Below are positions 24,311 through 37,626 of a DNA stretch of 64,000 bases, piece by piece. The notes below the pieces were generated by a model. That model saw only the letters and a program-made list of their open reading frames with translations, did no database searches and had not been told where the DNA came from. Numbering within the stretch: the first letter of the stretch is position 1; every line of letters begins with the position of its first letter. The position numbers and the translations under genes were made by a program. This stretch comes from Litomosoides sigmodontis. Its lineage: Eukaryota; Nematoda; Chromadorea; Rhabditida; Onchocercidae. The DNA lies in the NCBI GenBank assembly GCA_963070105.1, contig OY718807.1:806001-870000 (forward strand), read 5' to 3'.

Positions 24311-26674
24311 AAAAGATGAAAGAATGAAAGAAAAAAAAATTATTCACTAAATTCACATTTGATAATCTAATTATTATTGTACATATGGAATGGTTCTATC
24401 TGTCGCATTTTTTTCCACTGAAAAATTAGTTCACAGCCGACGATTTCCTCAACCCATTTCGTCACTATTTCATTGACAGTTTCTAAATGTTAAATTTAGT
24501 TAGCAATGAATTACTGCGTTGTTTGTCGCTTCTAACGCGGAACTCCCAACTAATAGTTATCACAAATTAATAATCTAATTGGTAATTGTAATGAACTCAG
24601 TTCATTATAACTTGCGGCGCTATTCATGGAAATCTAAAAAAACGAATTAAAGTAAATTAATAGGATGGAAAACAAATGAAAATTCTATCTTAGGGATCGG
24701 AGAAAATGAATATCAAAAACACAAAAATTTGGAAATTGTACAAAATAGCTCACCTCCTCCTTTCCGCACGTATCCGTAAATTAAGTAGATAGAATTAAGA
24801 TGACGAAAATTTGTTCCAAATATGAAAGGTTAGTAGCTGTGCCATAATCGAACATTATCATTTCAATTTAATTTTTGTTTAGTTTAAACATCTCGCAAAA
24901 ATAAGCGAATCTGCCAGCTTCAAAATACAGCAATTCTTAATTTTCTGTTAATTTATTCAATACATCCTCAATATGTCTTTATCCAAAAAAATTATTTCTA
25001 TCTTAAAGAATTATTGTTTGAGGAAAAAAAACGAAAGTTGAATTCTTTGTCGGCATTAAATTAAAATTTTGCTTTAATTAATATTTTAATTGGCTGCGAT
25101 AGTTCAGAACTTTTAAACTTTATGATTTCGGTTTTTTAAGTACTGTTTGAAGAATAATTACAATACAGATAATTGAAGTTCTCTTGATGAGGCTTGTTTG
25201 ATGAGCCTGAAAAAAATCGAAAAATAAATCTGCCGCATATAAGAATGTGATAATTCAAAAATATGGTAAGAGTGGCAGGTAGGAAGGGAAAAATCAGGCA
25301 AAACTACATTTCCAACAAATAATTTCTAAAATTGCTCTATTTGTTTTTCATTTTTTTGCAAAGCTTACAAAGCTATTCTCATACTTTCTTCTTCCTGTAA
25401 AAGTAAAAGTAAAAGCAACGAAAAAAAATTTCAGAGCGTTTAGTCTCACTGACTGAGCGCACAGAGTCATAACATACAAGTAATTTCATTGATGTATTCC
25501 TAGAACATACACCCTTTGTGCCTCTATCATTTAATTGTTTTATCAAATAGATAGACTACATCCTTTAATGAAATTAAGGAATTTCTCTTCCACCCTCTCT
25601 CTCCCACATAAGTTAGACTGATTGATAATTTTTTGTGGATTTAATATAATATCTTTGTTAAAATTTATTTTTTTAACAAAAAATTTCATAATTGAAAGAT
25701 CTGTGCGAAATCTGCACTAATCACATCACATCTGGTTCACTCTGTAGAATTGCACACGGTTTAATTATTTATTGATTGACTGACAGGCTAAAATTGGAAA
25801 ATATTGAGACAGCAATGTACGAAAAGTTCTGCATTACTTCATATTTTAAACTTTTGCAGTAAACAAGTGATATTTTAATGTTGAATTTTCAAAGTAATGT
25901 TTTTGATGCTGAAATTCTCCACCGCATATGCAGCCATTCGTTAATATACATACAGCATCTGCAATGTTCTGAGAATTTCCACGGTTGTACCAAAAATTAT
26001 TAAAAACATGTTTACTTTCGAAAACAGAAGCGGAATGTAAAAATTGGCTCATATTACATTTGACAAGTTAGATATTTCACAGATTATTGCTGAACAATAC
26101 AATTAACGAGAAAAACAAGTAAGCGCATAAGATGACAAAACAAAACAAGAAATGGGCCAATCCATAAACATTTATGTTTGTGTAAATGCACAAGTGTTCA
26201 ATACTGAATGTGATTACCGACCATTACCGTATCTGTTAGGAAAGACTATTAATGAAAACAAAAAAAGCTACGAACGAATAAATTATGAAATGTTAAAAAG
26301 ATAGGAATGTGTCAGTCAAGTGGTTATAAGAGAATTTGCAAAAAAGAAACAGGCATAACAAGTATAAGTTGAGAGATAAACATTCAAAAAGAGTTATTAA
26401 TAAGCATGAAAATTACCAATGTAAACCTGCTATTAAATATAACAGAAAAGCACTAGATTCAAAAATTTAGCAGGAACAATCATCAGTTTCCAACATAGTT
26501 AACTATTACAGAATAAATGAAACCTGTTTAATATAACATGTAATCCTATCATGCCTCATTTTATTTTGTTAAGGAAATGTTGAAAGAAGTTCTTATAATC
26601 CCAATAATATATAAATTTGGTAATACATCCGGTCAAATGGTGCTAATTCAAAATAAATACGAGGTGACGACGAG

Positions 26675-29600
26675 TTATATGGGAGCACAAGCATTTGCAA
26701 GCCATTCGTATTCTTTTTTCTTGCCTCCTTCCCGTAAATAAGAACCAACTTTTTCAAAACACACGGTATGATAATGGTTTAACCATTCGATCTGTAAATT
26801 ATTGAAATCTAAGAAAAAATTCAAATTCACACGTTCCTTACGAGATATTCCCATAACTTTTTCGGAAAAAAGATAAGACGCGTTCTTCAGTACCTTTCAT
26901 AAGTATTCCGAAATATATATTCTAATGCATTATCAAAAAGTGTAGAGAAAAGTACTGCCAAGCAGCACTGGAATCAGTACGGAAGGGTTGAAACCCTCCA
27001 CATCTATTAATTTACGTTTTTTTCCAAGAATTATAGCAACCTTTGCGATTTCAAGAAATCTCTCTGAAAATGCACTTAAAGAAATATAAAACTTGCCTCT
27101 TCTGATGAAAGTAAAGCCTTGTCCATCAACGACTTCTGTATTGGTACCAGGGTCAAAGGTGAAAATGCTAGGAAATTCTTGGCATTTGAATGCACTTTAT
27201 CAGTAGCCACGACCTTAAAACAAAACGCATTCGCTGTGATCAGCATATTGCGTAAAGGATTGAAGCTAACTGTAACTTGGTAAACAAACAATACTACAGA
27301 AAATATCCAAAACTTGTTTATTTTTTCTTTAGATTAGTGTCCTAAAGATTCCATATGTCCACGTTTGAGTAAAAAATACACACTAATCGTTTAAATGTAA
27401 AAAAATACCTACCCTTTTCCAAGATTTAAAACATATAAAAAGCTATAAAAATTTGTAAACCTAAGTCAACACTCCTTGCTAGGCAAATTTTAAGCTGATT
27501 TCGAAAAGTTTAAGCCTAACTTCTTTCAAAACAACGAATTTCAATATCGTCTGGTCCTCCTTTTATATTATTATTTGTTAAATCAACCTCATAACAGTTT
27601 TCAATCCTTATGCCCCACTTGCCTTCAGCATAAAAACCAGGCTCAATTGTTATCACATGTCCTTTACGGATTCCACCTTCTTTTTCGTATTTGCGAAATG
27701 TGATGCCAACTAAAAAATTTAGTTAATAAAAGAACAAAAAATAAAGACACGAAGAAAGATCTATATTTACTTGAAAATTTTTCAACCACTTTTATTCATC
27801 AAATCTTTACCTGGTCCTTCGTGTACATTCAAAAAATGTCCAACACCATGTCCAACACCATGCTGAAAGTCTAGCCCATTACTCCACAGATATTGTCTTG
27901 ACAATGCATCCATACGTATTCCTAAAAATTGCTGCTCCAATACATAATTTTCAGGCGGCTATATTGACAGATTCAGCAAAATGAGAACAAAATGGAAATG
28001 CGCATGAAACCTAGTAAAATTAGACAGCTCAGATACTAATATTCATAAATAAATTAAATTTTACCGTTTAAGCCATCAGGAAAAATGAGCTTAGCATTAG
28101 CAATATGTCCCTTAAGGACCAATGTGAACATTCGTCTGAATTCCATGTCTTCATTATTAGGAAAAGCAATTGTTCGTGTTACATCTGTTGTCCCATCACT
28201 ATAATTCCAAAATTTGGTTTAATTTTTACCTTCAAAAAAATGTTTTTTTCCTAATAATAAATTTATTTATTGTTTATTTATTATATATATAAACAACTAA
28301 ACTATTAAAATTACCGGTAATGTCCACCAGAATCGATTAGGAATATACAGGTATTGGTTAGCAATTCTTTACCCGTTAATGGAGTACTTCGATAATGTGG
28401 CAACGCTGCATGCTCATTCACTGCTGCTATCGTCTGGAAACTTAAATCAACAAAAAGAGGTTGTTTGCTACGAAATTCATCCATTTTTCTGCCAGCAGCT
28501 GCCTGTAAAAGTAAGCGGATACAACTGTAAAAGTAGGCACAAATAAGTGATACCTATTAAGCTGAAATGAAGTAGATGTACTTCGGTAATCTCTTTCCCA
28601 CTAGCGATCTGCTCTTCCAACCAAACAAGATATTCAATAATCGCAGCACTATCACGAATCTGGAAACATTAAAAACAATGGGTATAGTCTTCTTTCATAA
28701 AAGATGTACCTAATTCAACATAGCATACTCAAAAAAAAGAAATTTCTTTTGAAGCTCAGATTCCAAATTCAATGCTACCCAGAAAAACTGCTACAAAGAT
28801 TCTCTAAAACAAATAAAATACATATTAAGAAGCAGTGAATGTTGAATTATGTGAAAAGTATGGTCATATATCACGGTTACTGAATGTCGAAAGAATTCAT
28901 TCAACCATCGTTAAGAAAGAAAATAGAACTTACACTCGATCTTCTCATCCCGCTTAATTCTGACTCATTCTTTACAGCTTTTATAAACTGAATGGGTGAA
29001 GCTGATGATATGGTATCGTTCGGTTCAACCAAAGATCCCAGTTCATAATTTGTTGCATCTGGAATGCAAACCTGCAACAAATATCGCCATATTAATTATT
29101 GTTGCGTTGATTACGAACCACAACAAGTGGAGCTAATACTAAAGCTAACAAATAACTCTTAATCACTTCAAGTGACCAACTTCCATATCTTTTACAATAA
29201 ATATGCGATAAATAACGATTCAGTTTTCCGAATAAAAAATTAGTATAAAATTTAGCATTCACATTCAATCAAAAAAAAATCTAGTCCTTTCCATCAAGAC
29301 CATCACGCCTTGCACCTCATAACTATTCAAACATTACTGGTGAATTAAAGGAACTGAATCACACTTACCTTGCATTCCCCTTTATGACTTTGAAGCCATT
29401 TTCCAATCCATTCAGTTGCCTCGCTGTATTCGTGAATTTCTATTTTTGTAAGGTGCTCAAGTATTTCAGTGTTCAACTTCAGTTTACTGATAAATAAATG
29501 CACCTCATTTGGAGTCATAAATATAATTGCATAAACAACCGGATTATATGGAATATCCGAACCACGAATGTTTAGTAGCCCTGAAAACTGAAAAATTATT

Positions 29601-31768
29601 AACATACGACTAAGATCAACTATTAGAAATGAGAAATCGAGGTCAGAAATTACTGTTAACTTAAACAGTACAAAAAGATTTCTATAGGACTACATAACTA
29701 CACCTACAGGCAATGTCGTCCAGGAGAGTAAAAATTGCCGCATTACAGCCTTTTAACTGTAATTCGCGTCGTATTTTCTCAATTTTCTTACTTGTTTCCA
29801 TTCCGTGTTCATCTCGTTTCATCACAACAATCTATAATTGGAGGTGCGATAAAACAGAAGTAAATACTTAGATGTCAGTTACGCCTCTCATTTGGGACAA
29901 AATCTAGTCTTAATATTTGTCTTCATGTCATTTACTTCTTAATATTATCCTAGGCATACATTCAGATCTCACTTTTTTACCATTAAATTGAAGTTGACAG
30001 GTGAAAAAAAGAAGCATACTTAAAGTTTCATAAAGCATAATTTGAGCTTCTATTTAAACAAATACGTAAGACCCACCTTTCCACTGTTTTCTTTCGGTCT
30101 GTCATGCCATAAACAATCGACCAAGTTACCTTTCAAAGGCACAACACTGATATCGATTTTTTTTAGCGCATTCATTATTCGCAACGCCTCAGCTAAAGGA
30201 ACAAATGAAAAGGATATCAACGTCATAGACTGTAAATTCCGCAGCATCTGATAAAAAATCTCCAAAATAATTTTCGTTCCGAAAATTTTACACTCCATTA
30301 AAACTACGCACAGAAGACAGAGTCATGCAAACAATAAACTAGGCTACAATCTTTTTAAATAATAAAAGATCGTATAAGTTAGAATGATCAAAAATACCAT
30401 GTGTGTATAGTTGTGGATCGAAAGCTACTCGACTACCTTTACTTAGATTCTGAATCATCCAATCAGTTGTTGTGACTGCACCTGGAATACCCTCCTTCAT
30501 CAATTTCCATCCCGGCTCCAATTCAATTTCAGCCTAAACCCTGGATTAATTTAAAGCTCAACGACAAAATTCAAAAAACAGTAAAGTTTAGTATAAACAT
30601 AACAGTAACAAACTCAATGAGATATAATTTCCAAAATAAAGCGTATTGAAATTTCAGTGGCACCTGTATAAAATATCTACCATCGGTCCAAACCATTGCA
30701 TCTGTTTGTGTTATTAATGCAAATGCGTTTGACCCAGAAAATCCAGTGAGGAAACGCACACGGAAATCGCGTTCCGAAATATATTCGCTCTGGAAAATAC
30801 AATGTGGTAGGGTTTACCACAACATCTAAATGTTTTTCATTTTTCAAACAATATTGCTTCTAAAGAACAGAAAAGTTTCAGTTTAGCTATTAACTGACTA
30901 CTTTTTTTCCAATGAACAAACAAACTCAGTAAACTCAGTAAAAACACAGTAACGTTTTATATAACGTTACTTAATGTCAAAACAAATCGATTCAGAGGAC
31001 TGCAAGGATTAGTCTAGTTTATGGAATCTTCGAAAAAGTACTTTTGTTTAAATCATATTATGTTACTGTGATGAATAAAAATGAAGGAATTTGAAAATGA
31101 TAAGGACAGGTAACAATTTTCATTTCTATATGGTACGGGTTGAACAATATGTGATGCACTGCATCTATGATTAAAGACGAGCAAGCATTTAAAGAAACTA
31201 GTCATAAATGAAATAGAGCCATGATCTCCCCACATTTCAGCAGGTGTACAAGGCAATTTCTAACTTTTTTCTATGAAGTGCTTTGACATTGGAACATATA
31301 GTCGACGCAATCAAATTTGACCGTCCTATACAACAATTAAGTTTCGACTACATAGTGTGAAAAACAGCTACTGAAGGAAATCAATATCTCGCCCGAAATT
31401 ACTGATCGTATTTGGAGTAATGCTGCGGAATTTATACATAAGTTAGATTTACTTGAATGACACTTATTTCTGCCTAATAAATCCTCCAGCCACGACAAAC
31501 TCCTAGTCTTCGTGGACTTGGTCTACGATTCATTAAATGATCAATCAAAAATTATTGCACGACTTCGACGAAAGCCATCATCATCATCATGAGATACTTT
31601 CCTTTCATTTCGAACTGTAATATTTAAAGCAAAACCACAAACCTGATGAGGATCGGTACTTGGCAACAAATAAGCATCGATGGCACCACCAGCTCTCTTA
31701 ATAATATCGTCATGTGTGAATAAAGCTCGGAAACTTTCCAATTTTTTATTTCCATTTTCAAGATCCAT
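26675..31768 (-). CDS. app-1: X-Pro aminopeptidase P (APP-1)
   Basis: Metallopeptidase of family M24 that removes the N-terminal residue before proline; cytosolic, with no signal peptide. Fourteen exons: 31643-31768, 30664-30789, 30398-30533, 30077-30192, 29708-29831, 29369-29580, 28934-29071, 28582-28659, 28315-28502, 28065-28198, 27811-27921, 27588-27709, 27097-27213, 26675-26791; 614 aa, the length of C. elegans APP-1. Creatinase-like N-domain: [46 protein letters not shown] closes the second domain. All five metal ligands are present: D409 and D420 ([16 protein letters not shown]), H484 (GVGHGVGH), E519 (TIEPGFY) and E533 (RIENCYEV). The C-terminus [10 protein letters not shown] matches the nematode form. 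The 27096-26792 intron has a GC donor (GAG/GCAAGT). The ATG follows a TTTCAG acceptor by 32 nt (acceptor at 31801-31802), a likely trans-splice site. Confidence 0.95.
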
Positions 31769-31802
31769 ATTTTGTGAAACATATAATGCAATAAGATTAA
31801 CT

Positions 31803-32615
31803 GAAACAGAAAAAAACTATTCGCAATGAGAGAGGGAGACCATTGAATTACTTCTTTAAAACAGCCGCAAATTCTCATCAGTAAACAGTAACAACTGAAT
31901 GTAAATCATGCTGAAAGCGTCGTAACAAAAACACAAACAAACCAATTCTGTAGAAAAATTAAATTTCGATACTGTAATGGCGATAAATGGTGAGAAATTT
32001 CAAATAGTAAGGGGTTAGACGAGAACGACTTGACCTAACTTTAAATTATGAAGGTAAACAAGCAAAATGGGAGAAGTGAACTGAAGTGAAACCAACAAGG
32101 TACCACACCAACCGCACAACATCGAGCAGCACGTGCACAAAAGGACGCTGTAATTCCTAAACCGTGAATTACCACGTGCGTGACAACATAAGCGGTGTTG
32201 CTGCTCTTTAGGTACGCGCGCACTGTACAATGGGATGGTGTGACTTAGTGCCTCATAGACGCATACCGTCAAGTAGTACCGTTGGTGTTTAAATCAGTGC
32301 CTTCGCTAGTAGCTTTTCTCGTGGAATTTGAGACTGTAATACCATTGGTGGCAAAGGTGGTACGATATATCGTATCCATGAGTGGATATGCATCTTAATT
32401 TTCATAAGTTTTAATTCGTTCTTTGAAAAGGCAATGAAAGGTAGGTATTCAATATGATATAATATAAGTTCGAATGAGCTATAACTCTTATTAATCATTC
32501 TGATATGTTTTGTTCTTCTGTCTTTTGCAGGTCAAAGAGGAGCAACTTCCTTCCTCGCTTCCACAATTTTTTATGCAAATTTTGTTTGTATTGGCAATCG
32601 TGAAGTGATAAGTTA
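31803..32615. promoter_or_regulatory. Probable bidirectional promoter, app-1 / SNAPC2-like gene
   Basis: About 0.8 kb separates the two divergent starts. The middle (32090-32280) is clearly GC-richer than its surroundings and holds two CACGTG boxes at 32130-32135 and 32173-32178, 37 bp apart. Several minus ORFs here (32015-32272, 32041-32223, 32289-32498) overlap each other and look like by-products of the GC-rich stretch. A TTTTGCAG acceptor ends at 32530, 85 nt before the plus-strand ATG, and may be a trans-splice site. Confidence 0.45.
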
Positions 32616-35253
32616 ATGGCTAGTAATGAGATTAGTGGAGCTATTAGCAAGGAGCAGCAACAAAGGCCGTCTACTTCTGAGGTTCAATCATCATGTCACA
32701 CAAGCACGAACACTCAGAATGATGAATGCAATGAACTATCATCAGTGGATGGTACACCTTTCTTTTTAATTTCAATTTTATTAAATTTGAGAAACTTTTA
32801 TTTCTTTCTTATATGCTAACACGAAATTTAATAATAAATGCTCTGTAGCTAGTAACTGTCCAAAACAATGTTTGGTGTCAAAATCACACTTAGAGCATAA
32901 ACGGAATCTTGCAGTAAACGTGGAATGATACATTAGAAATAAATCCTATTCTTTCAATGCATTTATTCTTTCAATACATTTATTATATTAGTAGCTGAAA
33001 CCCAAGAAAGGAGAAATTCTTCGGGATGGACTCTCAGTGATCGACCTCGAAGAACAAGTAACACAAATTATGATGCACAGGTAAAAGAATTTTGGTACAA
33101 TTTCAATACTACTATTGAAAAATACGTTGATAGCGGTAAATATATTTTCAATGTGTATTTCAGAGTATAAGTGGAAAATTTGATTTTGGTGATCGAGATA
33201 GAAGACCAGTATATAATATCATTCTGCCACCTTTGGAAACGGTAGCAATGTTTCATTCCATTTTATGAAGCAGTTTCAAAAGTTAATGTCCTCTTGTATG
33301 AAAAGCTTAGATGAGCATTATTTTTTTTCATTCCTTTTGTATGAGTTGTGGTTTATTATTGCTAATACTGGATTTTTGTTAGGGTGAAAGCGAAGAATGG
33401 ACATTTGATGAGTTGAAAACCTTAAACAGCTGTATAAATTCGTAAGTTAATTGTAATCATTTGATTAATGGTTTGAGAATAGTAGGTTTGAATACAAGAT
33501 GGTCAAGTGGCCATATGTGTGTGTTTTCTCATAAATTTAATTTTATTTATTATTTGAAAAACATTTCATTCATTGATGTTTTTATGTCATTTAGTTATGG
33601 TATAAATGATAGCTGCCTATTTAACGCAACAAAAAATATCCCAAATCGTTCGATGAATGATATACGTGAAAAAATTTCTGAAATTCGTGAGTTGACTCGA
33701 TTAAGACATGAGATCCGAGTTGAAGCACGAAAAACAGAATGGTTGAAAGGAGGTATATTACCTTCCAAAACTAGTGAAGTAATTTTTTTGCTTTGAATTT
33801 GGCGTGTATTCAGGTTTAATTTGGTAGAGTCGGTGGCACTACCATTTTATTCGATGATTTTACTGAAAATTTGCCTTTGGAATTGTATACAAGGCAATTT
33901 CTTCAATTTCAGTTTTTTTTTTTTTTGCATTAAGAGTAAATTTCTTGGCATAAACATCGGATATAAAATACGAGAAAATTTCAGTCAATCAGTTTTTTTC
34001 CATTATATTTTATGTTTGTTATACATCCGCTTCGTACAAAACCTTTATAGTGAGCTGTTTCAAGTAGAGAAAAATTTTTCAGATTCAAAATTGGTCAAGC
34101 GCTCTTCATGTTATTCAGAATCGAAAACGCCGGATTAGTGATTACACTGATTCGGCTTTGTTGGTTCGTTCTCTTTCATTTATTTTTGTGATGTTCTCTT
34201 TTTTGTAGTTCTTTTTGTTGCATTATTTCTTTAAGAATAATGTTGTTATAAGCAGAACAGCGTAGTGAAGTTATTCATAACTCTTCAACTATTCTCCAAC
34301 CTTTTCCTGCCTTTCCACTGTAAGATTTGATTATAAAATTAAGTGGTAAAAGTAGTCTTACATTATTTATCACAAATCTTCGTGTGCTGCAAACTAAGGC
34401 TCTTTAAAATTGCTAATTTTGCACGCACCGAATGCGATTGAGGTGAATATTTTTCCTATAGTATGTAAATGCATGGTTAATGCATTTTGTCCGTTAAACA
34501 TCAAAACAATATTGGTTCCAGGATTATTTGGCACATGAAGTCAAATGTCGACCCGCATCTGTGGATACTAGGAAATATTTCAGAGTCACCGATTCGTCAT
34601 CTGCTCGTGGTTCAAATAGAAGACAAGTTGTTGACTGTGCCGATTATTATCGTTTCTTGCAGACATGTCTTTCAGGAACGGCAGCATTTAGTTGTAAACC
34701 TTTCGGTTGGTTCTTTTTCTTAATGTTTGTATTGAATTAATTTAAGAGAGATGTTCCATGTCGAGTCGATACACATAAGTGTTTCATTAGGGCGGGCAGG
34801 TAGGAAAGGGTTAGATATCCAGACAGCTGGAATGAAGATTTTTTTTGCTGGATACGGTTTTAAAATCTTTCCACTTTGTGTTGTATTGTTTAAATCTATT
34901 TACCTGGAAATATCTCTGTTGCATGAAACAATTGTTTTTCTTCTCAGAACTGAACTATCCTACCTGGTTTTTTCCAGTTTTCAAGATAATTCGAGTACAT
35001 GCAAACTATAGTTCTCATTGCAGACTCGGCCATAATTTTGAATATTCTGGAAGAAATCCAAAAAGAAGTTGATGAGGAGAAGCATGAAAAAAGGCGTCGA
35101 GTATTGGCTGGAATGTTTCGAGACATACAGAGCGGTGATTTATCTGATTACGATCTTCGGGACATATTTGGCAGTGATGACTTGTTGTGTGTGCAACTGA
35201 ATCCATTGACTCTGATGCGTGAAATGTTGGAAATAGATGATGAGAAGTGCTGA
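32616..35253 (+). CDS. SANT/Myb-like protein resembling snRNA-activating complex subunit SNAPC2
   Basis: Eight exons: 32616-32751, 32995-33080, 33164-33241, 33383-33441, 33595-33778, 34083-34163, 34522-34690, 35024-35253; 340 aa with all phases closed. The N-terminus is Ser/Gln-rich. A SANT-like unit spans about 101-150 (EEWTFDELKTL, SYGIND, NRSMNDIREKISEIREL), followed by a basic helix and then IQNWSSALHVI. A later block, VDCADYYRFL, leads into AFNSAIILNILEEI and LNPLTLMREML. From memory, human SNAPC2 has the same order: SANT-like repeat with GRSE-x-EIR, PIEVW-LAE, DF-KIYKYLS, ESAVVLDLL, LNPF. SNAPC2 is part of the complex that binds the proximal element of snRNA promoters. This is a remote match, unconfirmed by any search. 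The donors after exons 6 (GTTCGT) and 7 (GTTGTA) are weak but are the ones that keep phase. The alternative is another SANT-domain chromatin protein. Confidence 0.6.
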
Positions 35254-35480
35254 TGATATTGAACTTGTTGTAGTTTGACTTTTGCAATCGTAATTTGTAT
35301 TTCCTTTTAATATATAAAGTAGTGCAATGTTGACTGTAATGACTTATTTCATTTCTAGTGTCCTATTTTCCTAGGCATCTCGAAGTTTAAAAACTTCGCC
35401 GTGATTGAAAACTAAAAACAAACATTGTCCCGCACACTTTTATCAGTGACATAATGCAAAAACTATAGTAAAATAATAAT

Positions 35481-37626
35481 TCAAAAGTCGTCCTCTCTGC
35501 ATGTATTTTCTTCAAGAATATGCGGCACTTGGTAACCAACCACACTGTATTTTTCAATTTTACATTCAGTTATGTCTTGCTGTCGAACCTTTAAAAAGGT
35601 TGTCTAGATTCGAACCTAATGTGGGAAGTAGATACGATAATGAACATCAGATTTTAGGGAAGCAGTATAGTGAGGTACCGTGCAAATTGTGCAAGTAATG
35701 TATTGCATAGGTTAACGATAGTGTACTAAGTGTGCTTTTTATGTCTTTCATCTCTGTCTTGAAGCTTACCTCTCGGGGGTAGATACTGTGAGTGATACGG
35801 TCTTTGTCTTCATCAATAAGTAATAAAGTTCTGTATTCATTTCGTTGCCTGTCGACTGGTTCGCAATGTTCGATTTCTTTTGCCCTTTCAAAGAATCGCA
35901 CTCTTGGCTGCACATACTGTAAAGCGCATCTGGAGTTACTTGTAGGTCTAACGAAGAAAGGTCATGGAATAGGCTTTAATATTATTTGCCAAATTTTTCA
36001 GGAAAATCTGAGGCTGATGATAGAAAATGACGTAGTTGAAAAAAAAATTGCAGCAGTAGTAATTTTATATGATCGGTGGTGATATTCGTGCTGGAAATAT
36101 CTGTCTCATAATTCGGAAGGTTTGTGAATCTAATTATGCGCTACCTCGAGTGTGCCGTGTGACGAAGTTTTCTGGCTTGTGTTTGCCTCAAAAGTTTCCT
36201 TTTCATTTTCTGGAACTTCCTCAACATTCTGCATTGATTCCTATGTAAATTTTAAGTTCATTACTATCCTCTCCCGAAACGTTTCAGTTTGACAAAATCG
36301 ATTTAGTAAATTTGGTAAGGTATTGAGCTGATCAGCAGTAATCGATTTCATGTAGCACTTATAAAACATTGAACTCAACATGCAATTCAAATCAAATTTT
36401 AACTGTGCCATTAATTTAACAAATAATTTTACGAATTAAACAAGAGAGGAGTTACTGATTGCGAATATTGTGTTTCATCAGTGTGTCGCACATCGAGTTT
36501 ATTAGATTTTGCAGTTTCTAAATTCTGAAAAATAATTTTTCCTGCATTGATGAAAAAGCAGTGGTTAGTTAGCGCTGAGTAGCGGCGCTCGAGATAAGTG
36601 GCAAGTTAATGAAAAATATTGTTATCTTTATGACAGAGTTAAGGTAATACATTCTCATAATAAATTAGTTTTGTAGTTTGGTATTATGAAAATTAAAAGT
36701 ACTCATTCAATGCGAATTTCCTGTATGATTATTTACGTCAAACACGCTTGCATAATTTATCGACGAATGCTAAAGTTTGCATTTCGATAAATTTGACCAA
36801 TTATTTTCAAATAATGAAAATTGCTCTTCATTTCTTTTTTCGCTTCTTTTTTTCTCTATTTTTTTTCAATTATTTGATCAACAAATGATATAAAGTCTGA
36901 TAAGGCATGAATCATTGATAAGAAGTTAATCGCCATTCTTGAGCAATTGCCTCTCATTCAGTAGGTATTTGTGAAGGTTAATTAAATCATTTCACTTAAA
37001 TTCTCACCAAAATCTTTTCTTCCTTCCTACAATACCAAAAGGCACTGTAAATTTTACAAATTTACAAAAAAAACATTGAATAAAAAATAGGAAAAAAAGC
37101 ATTTACTGTTAGCTGTTTTTGAATTCCATCCGTAATTTCCATTTCTTTTCTCGATGAATTTTGCGATGATTTAGTAAAAGTAACTATTGGTTTTGTAATT
37201 TTCTTTTCATGTGGAAGCTCCACTTGTTGCAATTCACATTTTTCAATACTTAAACTCCTCGATCTTACCTGTAATTCCGCCTTTCTATCTTTCATCATTT
37301 CATTTTTCATACAAATTGCCTATATCTTATGAAGTTGGTGGTAATTGAAATAGAGGCAAAAGTAATTAATGAATTATCGAATTCATTTTCAATATTAATT
37401 TCGTTGGAAATTCAATGCTATTCCGTTTTGTTAATTACATTAATTTTTGAGAAAGAAAAAATTTCTTGCTTTGTGTGCAAATTTCTCGAGCTTCGCCTTC
37501 CTTTTGCATGAGCATAAAGGTAACAGTAGAAACAAAGTGATAATTACTGCTGATAATGTGGTAATCATCGCTTGAATGAATTGAATGCTATTAATATCAA
37601 CCGAATTGATCAACTGACGATAAAAC
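35481..37626 (-). CDS. Unrecognised single-pass membrane protein, 3' exons (5' end unresolved)
   Basis: Five in-phase exons: 37470-37626, 37107-37319, 36145-36240, 35770-35916, 35481-35588, giving at least 239 aa and ending in REDDF-stop. The first visible exon encodes a clear transmembrane helix (ITTLSAVIITLFLLLPL) followed by CSCKRKAK, a typical stop-transfer. Everything after it would be a cytoplasmic tail of about 200 residues, charged and Ser/Thr-rich, with RVRFFERAKEIEHCEP near its middle. The 37469-37320 intron appears to use a GC donor (AAA/GCAAGA). The 5' part is missing from my model: the segment around 38297-38400 reads as a possible upstream exon (HTAENRVVISNQVTK), but it has no clean acceptor or ATG. 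The gene lies in the same orientation about 0.9 kb behind rpb-12, so it could be a downstream operon member. I do not recognise the family. Confidence 0.55.

Larger units (their letters stand above)
22881..26674. other. Intergenic region upstream of the ABCD4-like gene and downstream of APP-1
   Basis: Contains two TCACGTGA motifs, a stretch of TTATATTTAAA near-repeats (about 23510-23630), two small GC-rich palindromes (23701-23710, 23724-23737) and purine GA repeats (24113-24150, 24272-24310). An ORF at 25846-26052 (minus) shows no splice context or recognisable family. Otherwise featureless AT-rich DNA. Confidence 0.6.

Noticed and set aside
32015..32272. Cys-rich minus-strand ORFs in the app-1 promoter region
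   Set aside because: They overlap in different frames, have no splice context and sit in a GC-richer promoter stretch; no family pattern.
34787..34812. GRAGRKGLD peptide, reminiscent of the helicase GRAGRRG motif
   Set aside because: Lies in an intron of the SNAPC2-like gene; no other helicase motif and the splice phases skip it.
35590..35640. GATTCGAACC-like sequence resembling a tRNA B box
   Set aside because: No matching A box or acceptor stem nearby; it lies in an intron beside a coding exon of the membrane-protein gene.
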